Origin: Dryas octopetala
Lineage: Eukaryota; Streptophyta; Magnoliopsida; Rosales; Rosaceae
Assembly (NCBI GenBank): GCA_963921425.1
Contig: OY992839.1
Location: forward strand, 6,799,409-6,863,408
Direction: 5' to 3'
Length of the DNA: 64,000 nt
The notes beneath the pieces were generated by a model. It saw only the letters and a program-made list of their open reading frames with translations, searched no databases and was not told where the DNA came from. Numbering within the stretch: position 1 is the first letter of the stretch; every line of letters begins with the position of its first letter. Both the position numbers and the translations under genes were made by a program. Below, in pieces: positions 56,804 to 64,000 of the stretch.

Positions 56804-59281
56804 CTATGACCACTTGTTTCTAATACGGTCTAATAATCTGCCTTGCTCCCCGTCAGATATGTGTGGATCAAGATCGCGAAGGCTATTGACAAACTTGTTT
56901 CCCTCATCCCGTCGATTGTGCTTACAGTACCAATCTACAATGGAGTTGTATGTGTTCTGGTTTGGTTTACAGCCATGCTTAATCATGTAGCGGACAACAT
57001 CAATAGCTTCCAAAAACGATGAATCAGCAGCATAACTTGCCACAAAGGTGTTGTACGTGATTACATCTGGAGCAATCCCTGCATCCCTCATTTCTGAGAA
57101 TATCCGTGAAGCCTCTCTCATACGACCATTTCTACAATAAGCAAAAATAACAGTATTATATGAAATTCTATCAGGCGTTATTCCCTTCTCCATAATCTCC
57201 CTTAAAAACTTTTCTGATTTCTCAAAATCTTCTGAACGACTGTACATATACATCAAACTATTGTAAGTTGTCAAGCTAGGAGTGAACCCCATCTCATTCA
57301 TAAATTTCAAAATCTCACTTGTCTTCGCAACCATCTGCCTCCGGCCATATATCGACAGCATGGCATTCAGGGTAGTTATGTCAGGTGAAAACCCTTTTTT
57401 TCTCAGTTCCAAGAAGGCATGTTCTGTTTCCAACAAAAGGTCACTTTTACTAAAAACTAGAACAAGTGTCTTTAAGAGCACAGCATGGGATTCAATTACA
57501 CCAGAGTATATTTCTTCAGCAAGAACATGGATGCGCTCAATTTCCTTTCCATTGGCATAAGCATGGAGCAGAGAACTATATGTAAGCTCATTGGGTTTAC
57601 ACTGACCATTCTGCATTTCAGCAAGTATTTTCTCAGACTGTTCCCAAAGCCCACCTCGAGCCAATGCTGCCAAAACAGCATTATAGGTGGAAAGGTCAGG
57701 AGTAACACCAGCTTCTAGCATTCTCTTATACACAGCCATGGCTTGGTCAAAAGAACCACATCGGCTGTATGCACTGATTAGAGTGTTGAAAGTATCCCTC
57801 TCAGGTACAAACCCTGCCCTCTTCATCTCCCTGAACACTCCTGACACTTCTGAGTCCATCCCATTTTGGCCAAACACTGCCAAAAGTGTATTCCAAGTCA
57901 CAATATCTGGGGTGCACTTACATGTCTTGATCTCCTCAAAGACTTTCATCATTTCTGCAAATTTTCCCCTGTTACCATGCATCTTAATAAGGGCATTAAA
58001 GGTACAAATATTTGGTTTGCAACCAGAACTTTTCATCTCCTCGAAAACCCTCCTTGCAGACTCATCCTTCCCAGCCTTCTCAAATCCTGAAAAAAGGGTG
58101 GTGTAGGTGAAAACATCAGGTTTAATCCCCTTCTCCACCATCTGGGTTTTCAGGGCTGTTGCCTCCTCCAACAAACCACCTCTCGCATAAGCTGATATCA
58201 ATGAATTGTAAGACACAATGCTAGGAGAAAACCCATTAAACTCCATGTCTTTCAATACCTCCATTGCTTCCTTAGTCCGCCTAGACTTTCCATACACATC
58301 CAACAACGCATTATAAGTGACCTTATCAGGTGCAAACCCTGCAGATTTCATCTCCTCAACAACCCCAGCAGCCTCTACATGCAAAGAACCACGCCGACAA
58401 CAACTTATAAGCGTATTATAAGTATAAGCATCCGGGGCAATCCCAGCACTCTTCATACCCTCAACAAGAGCTCTAATCTTATGCCAAGGCATACCCATTT
58501 TCCCATACACATTCAAAATCACATTGTAAGTTATCAAACTGGGTTTACACCCCTCTTCCTCCATTTTCTTAAAAACCGTAACAGCCTCTCTATACCTCCC
58601 ATTACTAGCACAAGCAGTAATCAAAGAAGTGTAAGCATAAACATCAAGCTCAAACCCATCCTTATGCAAATCCTGTAACAACGAAGTTGCAGACGAAACC
58701 CGACCCACTTTCCCGAGAATACTAATAATCACAGCAACAACAGAACCACTCAAAATCGAATTACAATCTTCACGCCTTTTAAACCACTCAAACACACTCA
58801 ATGCCAAGTCAAAATTCTTGTAAAAGCCTAAACCTTTAACAATGCCCAGAACGTCCAAAGACAAAGATTCCAAGCTAAACCCAAATTCATCTCTATGTGA
58901 CTCAACCAAACGAAGAAGCTGTTCATACAATTTAGAGGAATCAAATGATGGGTCGATTAGGGAATGGAGGATGTGCTGACCTTGAGAGGAGAGGCGGTGG
59001 TGAGACCAGGGCTTGCCGCGGTTGGTGTCACGTGACCTGCCGATGCGAGTGCGGGTTCTAGGGAGGGTAGGAGGAGAAGTGGGGTTTCGGGGTTGTGGGG
59101 TTGAAGGGTTTGGGTGGAGGAGGAGCTCTTGGAGAAGAGGGGTTATGGGTGGTGGTGGTGGTGGTGGAAGTGGAGGTGATTGTGGTGGTGTGGTGGGATT
59201 GTGGTGTTGGTTGGGGAAGAAGGGTTTAGAGGAGGGTGGGGGGTTTGGGAGGAGCAGAGGGAGAGCTATCTTCTCTGCCAT
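56804..59281 (-). CDS. P-class pentatricopeptide repeat protein, At5g02860-like (825 aa)
   Basis: A single-exon gene. The start MAEKIALPLLLPNPPPSSKP, the proline-rich N-terminus and the following RTRIGRSRD..GKPWSHH block match the Arabidopsis At5g02860 protein, which is of nearly the same length. From about residue 165 to 790 it is a run of 35-residue PPR motifs, seen as repeated VTYN.LLDVYGK, PDVFTYTTL, PNICTFNALI, PDLSTYNAV and PNQNTYNSIVD. The N-terminus looks like a plastid transit region. P-class PPR proteins bind organelle RNA in a sequence-specific way and act in its processing, stability or translation; the target here is unknown. No DYW or SMR tail. Confidence 0.95.
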   Translation of the reverse strand: MAEKIALPLLLPNPPPSSKPFFPNQHHNPTTPPQSPPLPPPPPPPITPLLQELLLHPNPSTPQPRNPTSPPTLPRTRTRIGRSRDTNRGKPWSHHRLSSQGQHILHSLIDPSFDSSKLYEQLLRLVESHRDEFGFSLESLSLDVLGIVKGLGFYKNFDLALSVFEWFKRREDCNSILSGSVVAVIISILGKVGRVSSATSLLQDLHKDGFELDVYAYTSLITACASNGRYREAVTVFKKMEEEGCKPSLITYNVILNVYGKMGMPWHKIRALVEGMKSAGIAPDAYTYNTLISCCRRGSLHVEAAGVVEEMKSAGFAPDKVTYNALLDVYGKSRRTKEAMEVLKDMEFNGFSPSIVSYNSLISAYARGGLLEEATALKTQMVEKGIKPDVFTYTTLFSGFEKAGKDESARRVFEEMKSSGCKPNICTFNALIKMHGNRGKFAEMMKVFEEIKTCKCTPDIVTWNTLLAVFGQNGMDSEVSGVFREMKRAGFVPERDTFNTLISAYSRCGSFDQAMAVYKRMLEAGVTPDLSTYNAVLAALARGGLWEQSEKILAEMQNGQCKPNELTYSSLLHAYANGKEIERIHVLAEEIYSGVIESHAVLLKTLVLVFSKSDLLLETEHAFLELRKKGFSPDITTLNAMLSIYGRRQMVAKTSEILKFMNEMGFTPSLTTYNSLMYMYSRSEDFEKSEKFLREIMEKGITPDRISYNTVIFAYCRNGRMREASRIFSEMRDAGIAPDVITYNTFVASYAADSSFLEAIDVVRYMIKHGCKPNQNTYNSIVDWYCKHNRRDEGNKFVNSLRDLDPHISDGEQGRLLDRIRNKWS

Positions 59282-59299
59282 TAGAGAGAGACAGAGGAA

Positions 59300-60246
59300 G
59301 TTTTGGGTTTAGTGGCTGGGTGTGTGTGAGGTTTTGGTACTGCCGTACTACAAACAAAGAAAGATTTTTTTTATTTTCGTTTTTGGTTTGGAGAAGAATA
59401 TCTAATATCTTTCTTTGTTGGAGGGGCAAATATCATAGATGCAGATACTTTGATACTTCTTGTTGATGTGACTTTGGGAGGCAAATGAGGTTTTTGCTCA
59501 ACTTGCACTGGGAGTGTGACAAGGAAGAAAAATGCGACTGTTCTTTTGGTTTTTTTTTTTGGTGTGAAGATAAGAATTTTTCTCTAATTGGGACAAAAAT
59601 GCTGAATTAACATGGGGATATGAGTTAGCGTTTAAAGGGTAGTAAAATGCTTGGTTTTAGGGTGAGTGCAAAAAGTTTTCTCGGACAATAATGCGAGGTT
59701 AATGGGGAAGTTAATGACCATTCATTTCTCGAACAAAGTCAAACGATCGAGTATTCAACACTCACTCACATTCACACAATGTTCTCACATTATCAAACAT
59801 ATTGTGTTAGAGAAGGACTCCAGAGAAGATCCATAATTTTTCTAATGGAATTAAATACTTAATGTAAAATATAAAAAATCATAATAATTTAACTTAATTT
59901 TTAAAATAGGTCCAAAGTTCGATTCCCTTTAATATAACTAAAAGAAAAACTTAAAATTTTAGGTTAAAATGCTAAATAATTACACTAGAAATGAATAAAT
60001 AATTAAAATTAAAATTTTTGCAACAATATAATTAATTCAAGATAAGTATTTATAAATAGAGTAAAAGAGTGAAAAAGAAAAAAAAATTGAGAGAATTGGC
60101 AAAGATTGAAAGAAGAACCAAAAGAAGAGTTTGAGAGCTATGGACCGCTGGATTGGCTCATGGCCCATAAAAAATGAGATTATCTCAGGTACGAATTTTT
60201 TAGCCCGAGACTGATGAGTCAGGGTAGCTCGACCGCCTCGATTTAC
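59300..60246. other. PPR promoter region and spacer
   Basis: Divergent AT-rich spacer upstream of the PPR gene. No gene or element resolved before the TIR element at 60247. Confidence 0.4.
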
Positions 60247-61204
60247 AGGCCTTCCACAGCAGTGAGGGTGAGTTTGAGAGTGAGAGTGTATGAGAGTTAA
60301 GGGAAGCTCTAAAATGATCTACAGTGGACTGGAGGGATGAGATTGAGAGTGAGTGAGAGTTAGAGTTGAGGGTGAGATGAAAAAAAGTTGAGAGCTTCAA
60401 TTACTGAGAGCTTCAATTGCGTGGGCCCTACCACGTGGGAGGAAATCAGAAACCAAAAACATGAAACTTGGAAAAGACACAGCAGTCCTTATTCAAAACT
60501 GAACTCACGTGCTGGCATGGAGGAATTGTGAGAAAAGATGAGGGCATAATTGTACAATCTGTGTGAGAGAAAAAGTGGCAGACCAGCCACTGTTGCACGC
60601 CAGGCTTGTCGGCTACTCACCTCCACTCGCGCTTGTGAGTCACGGATGTCCAGGATTGTTTCTAGCTTTCATCTTAACGGTCAATATTAATTGACTGGTA
60701 CAAATTTATATACATATTTTTTTTTCGGGCAGTGACACTTGGCTGTATTTGGGTTTTCCGTTTCATATATCCGTTGGAGATCAACGGTCCACATTAATTG
60801 ACCGCTATAAATATATTAAAAAATACATAAAAATTTAGATAAAATATTTAAAAATTCACAAAAACCAATTGTAAATTTAAAAATATTTAATTTAGGTAAT
60901 AAAATTATAAATCCAAATATAGTCAATATTGACCTTATATTAAAGATCTCTTCAAAATAAAACCAATAGTATAATTTTTATAAATATTTAAGTTATAAAT
61001 TATAACTTAACTATAACTTAATCTAATTTAGGCTTAATTTAATTAGGTACAACTGCATTACTCTCAGCTCTCACTCTCAGCACCACTGCAGCTTCAGCAT
61101 ATATCATTCTCACTCTCAGGACAAAAAATCACTTTTCAGGCCACAAAATCACTTTTCAGGCCATGTTTTACTCTCACTCTCACTCTCACCACTGTGGATG
61201 GCCT
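60247..61204. mobile_element. Non-autonomous TIR element of about 0.96 kb, superfamily uncertain
   Basis: The left end AGGCCTTCCACAGCAGTGAG, with GTGAG repeats after it, is inverted at the right end (CTCACCACTGTGGATGGCCT). GAGAGTGAGAGT-type subterminal repeats lie on the left and their complement on the right (60260-60370 and 61050-61195). The interior is AT-rich and non-coding. I could not settle the target duplication. Confidence 0.55.
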
Positions 61205-62624
61205 AATGAGGCTAGGTCATGGTGAGCTTATCTTTTGTTTTTCTTTTTTTTTTTTGCTTACATGGTGAGCTTATCTTAAGGATAATTATATTTGCCTTCT
61301 CACAAAAAGGATAATATTATTTGAAGCCAACACATTGATTGTTGAAAACTTGAATGGTTAACTATTTATTTATTTTTTGAACTTAAAAGAAAAATAGTAA
61401 ATTCAGTTGACCATGGCAGCCATAGCCAATAAGCAACTCTATTCAAAGACGTCATGCTAGTTGTATTTGATCATGGCATTAGCCAAGCACCACTTTAGCC
61501 ATGGAGGAAAGGAAAGAGAAGCAAGGGGAAAGGGAAGGGAAGGAAATTTCTTTTTTAATTTTTGTTTGAAGAATAATTAAATTGGGGCAAGATGCAAGAA
61601 TGATAGAACCACCCTTAATTCTTTCTTTGTTTTAGGTTTGAAACCCTTTCTTTCGATTAGCTTTTTAATGTGGCAAACAAAAAGGTCACCTTCAAATAAA
61701 AACCCTATAGAATGAGAATGAGTTTCGTTGCGCAGTGTTCATAGAAATGGCCAAACCTGTACAAAAAATTATTGACTCGCATGCATATTGTGACAAGGAA
61801 CTCATATGTAACGGTCACATATAAAAATTCTTAGGAAACCACATTTTTTCCCAACTATGGACCACCATATGAGAATCCCGAGAAATTTCAAAATGGAGCT
61901 GCATCGAAAACAAGCACATGAAAGAAGAAAGGGTAAATTACAATTTAGTACCTCAACTTTACCTCGGATTTCAAGTTAGTACCTCAACTTCAAAAAGTTG
62001 CATGTCAGTACATCAACTTTCATTTTGTTGCAATTACATACCTCCGTTAGCTTTTCCGTCTGTCAGACCGTTAAGCGCCTATGTGGCACAGTGACGTGGC
62101 TTTAAAAAATGCCACATAAACAAAAAAAATAATAAAAAAATAATAAACTTTAAAAAACAAAAATAATTATAAAAAAAAAAAAATTAAAAAAACCAATAAT
62201 TAAATTATAAAAAAAAAACATTTATTTTCCATTTTCTCTCCATTTTTCAGCCCCCTCCCCCCGATTCTCTCTCCTTCCTCCTCTCTCCTCACTTCTCTCT
62301 CTGCCCGATCTCTTTCTCCAGCGCCCATCTCCGGCGAGAACCTGCATCTTCTTCCTCTCTCTTTCTCCGGTGACTGGTGGGTCTCGGGTTGCCCACCCCC
62401 TGATTCTGTCTCTTCTCTCTCCTCACTTCTCTCTCTTCCCGATCTCTTTCTCCGGCGCGCATCTTCGGCGAGACCACCCCCATCTTCTTCCTCTCTCTTT
62501 CTCCGGTGACTGGTGGGGTGGGTCTCGGATTGCTCGGGTTTTGGGGTATCGGGTGGTGGGTTGATTTGTGTGGCTGGGAGGGAGGGTTGCTCGAGTGGTG
62601 GTTGTGGGTTGGGGTGGGTCTCGG

Positions 62625-62867
62625 GTTGATTTTGACACGCCCTTACACATAGCCTCGCTTCTGGGTCACTTTGCTTTCGCCAAAGAATTACTGGGTCGAA
62701 AGCCCGAGCTCGCTTCCCAGTTGAATTCCCAAGGTTCTTCGCCTCTTCACTTGACTAGATTCTCATATGAATCCCAGCAGGCTTCTAAGACATTTGAAGA
62801 CAAAGAAAATGATCCGGTTTTACGAAGATACTCTGATCGAAGAAGACGTATTCCTTGCAGCATGTAA
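62625..62867 (+). pseudogene. Captured ankyrin-repeat gene fragment inside Pack-MULE
   Basis: The open frame reads DTPLHIASLLGHFAFAKELL and then GSSPLHLT, one and a half ankyrin repeats of the plant ANK/PGG membrane-protein type, joined to unrelated sequence after LHLT. It lacks the rest of any ankyrin gene, so it is a transduplicated fragment, not a working gene. Confidence 0.78.
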
Positions 62868-63055
62868 TGGCACTCAGTCACAATATCTTGCATAGGGAAT
62901 GGAAGAGAGTTTTGGATGATGAGTTTTCGGAGAGCATTGATATCGAATGGACATGGAGCAGTACCCAATTTTCTATTTGAGGTTTCATGGGTACTTGCTA
63001 TGGGATTTGCCAAGCCTAAGCCTAATCCAAGAAAGAGGAAATAAAAAAGAGGCAT
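62747..63055 (-). other. Antisense 102-codon open frame inside Pack-MULE
   Basis: Starts MPLFYFLFLGLGLGLANPIAS, a good signal-peptide shape, and continues with non-repetitive, balanced sequence (CPFDINALRKLI; MLQGIRLLRSEYLRKTG). It may be a second captured gene's first exon. I do not recognise the family with confidence. Confidence 0.4.
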
Positions 63056-63685
63056 TTGAGAGTGATCGAGAGAGAAAATGGAAAATAAATGTTTTTTTTT
63101 TTTTTATAATTTAATTATTGTTTTTTTTAATTTTTTTTGTTTTTTATAATTTTTTTTTTAAGTTTATTATTTTTTTATTATTTTTTTTGTTTATGTGGCA
63201 TTTTTTAAAGCCACGTCACTGTGCCACATAGGCGCTTAACAGTCTGACAGACGGAAAAGCTAACGGAGGTATATAATTGCAATAAAATGAAAGTTGAGGT
63301 ACTGACATGCAACTTTTTGAAGTTGAGGTACTAACTTGAAATCCGAGGTAAAGTTGAGGTACTAAATTGTAATTTACCCAAGAAGAAATATAGCAAAACT
63401 CTTGGACCCATGATGCCACAAAATTTAAAACTTTTAACAATGCAGAACCGGCACATTATAAGCAGTAACATTGCATTTTGAAAGCCTACCACATAATAAG
63501 GAATCCGAAAGCAAAACTCTAACTAAAGCTAGTTCATTTAGTACAAAACCTAAACACTTGGAGACGCAAAATGCAGCAGCACAATTTTTACTAGTGTCAC
63601 CAACCAAAACACAGCCCCCCACATACAAAATATTTGCTTCATAAGCAATCCGCAGTTCCAAATTTGTTCTCCAACATAGGTTCCA

Positions 63686-63802
63686 TCAAAGGAAATGAGG
63701 AGTGATCAATCCAGCAACCTCAAGAAATCCAACACGGTCCTTCCCTCCGAAAATTTGCTTCAGCTTCTCATCACAAACTATAATCTTCTTGTTTTGGGGG
63801 TC
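63686..63802 (-). CDS. Last exon of a SWIB/MDM2-domain protein (3' part only)
   Basis: On the minus strand an AG acceptor (63803-63804) is followed by DPQNKKIIVCDEKLKQIFGG, then KDRVGFLEVAGLITPHFL and TGA: 38 codons plus stop. This is the C-terminal half of a SWIB domain as in plant SWIB/UAF30-like proteins (DP.NKR.I.CDE.L..LF...LL.PHF). Such domains occur in chromatin-remodelling subunits and in RNA polymerase I upstream activation factors, and act in the nucleus or in plastids. The rest of the gene lies beyond the right edge; 63805-64000 is intron or spacer. Confidence 0.82.
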   Translation of the reverse strand, partial: DPQNKKIIVCDEKLKQIFGGKDRVGFLEVAGLITPHFL

Positions 63803-64000
63803 CTAGAAGAATGATGCCAAAGGACCAAGTCAGAAAAACCAAAGGTACTTAAAATAGACAGAGAAATATTAATAAGAAAATTAAATAAAAAGGTAGATAA
63901 ATTGACTAATCAGAGTAGGAAACAAAAGCACAACCAAGCATCCAAATTTAGGAAACTAGATCACACCCTAAACATACTAGGAAAAACCAAGTATTCTTAG

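Larger units (their letters stand above)
61931..63379. mobile_element. Pack-MULE (Mutator-like, 1449 bp) carrying host gene sequence
   Basis: The ends GGGTAAATTACAATTTAG and CTAAATTGTAATTTACCC begin inverted repeats of about 310 bp (61931-62243 and 63071-63379). A perfect 9-bp target duplication AAGAAGAAA flanks it (61922-61930 and 63380-63388), typical of Mutator elements. No transposase. The interior has a CT-rich direct repeat (about 62278-62400 and 62420-62530), an ankyrin-repeat fragment (62640-62755) and an antisense open frame (62747-63055). Confidence 0.88.

Noticed and set aside
59013-59312. Gly-rich plus-strand frame
   Set aside because: It is the antisense of the proline-rich N-terminus of the PPR protein.

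Overview
This is a 64 kb piece of nuclear DNA from a flowering plant, almost certainly a eudicot. The evidence is spliced genes with GT-AG introns, plant-only families (LRR-XII receptor kinases, a clade D PP2C, a plant P-class PPR protein, an LEA_3 protein), CCCTAAA-type repeats, and AT-rich spacers full of MITEs, MULEs, a SINE and LTR relics. A woody rosid such as a member of Rosaceae would fit, but I cannot prove that from sequence alone. There is one 200-base assembly gap (30980-31179).

Layout. 1-8.5 kb: a two-exon LEA_3 gene, AT-rich spacer, then an array in which a chopped LEA exon 2, the 5' flank of the next gene and degenerate telomere-type repeats alternate. 8.5-10.2 kb: a RING-H2 E3 ligase gene (RHY1A type) whose own promoter is the last unit of that array. 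11.2-19.5 kb: three DUF2828 genes (+,-,+), the first a pseudogene. 22.1-24.4 kb: a four-exon clade D PP2C. 25-53.3 kb: a complex cluster built by repeated duplication of a module [LRR receptor kinase - SWS1 - partial PP2C]. It holds two complete receptor kinase genes (32.4 and 49.0 kb), a receptor kinase reduced to its promoter and 3' flank (25.3 kb), one apparently complete five-exon SWS1/SSN2 SWIM-zinc-finger gene (27.3-28.3 kb), and several broken SWS1, PP2C and kinase copies. A fossil Copia fragment, a 2.2 kb satellite and a solo LTR separate the last two modules. 53.4-54.7 kb: a VEP1/progesterone 5-beta-reductase-like gene (-). 56.8-59.3 kb: a long intronless PPR gene (-). 60.2-63.4 kb: a TIR element and a Pack-MULE that carries ankyrin-like sequence. 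63.7 kb to the end: the last exon of a SWIB-domain gene (-).

Functional theme. The centre of the window brings together a non-RD LRR-XII receptor kinase family (the class that includes FLS2, EFR and Xa21), a clade D PP2C (relatives act on plasma-membrane H+-ATPases and on pattern-receptor signalling) and SWS1/SSN2 (a RAD51-paralogue partner that in Arabidopsis also affects defence gene expression). Their repeated co-duplication is visible in the sequence; any functional link is inference.

Three things were found only by reading splice sites or repeat structure by hand: the SWS1 gene (five exons of 22-108 bp), the first exons of the LEA_3 and VEP1 genes, and the SWIB terminal exon.
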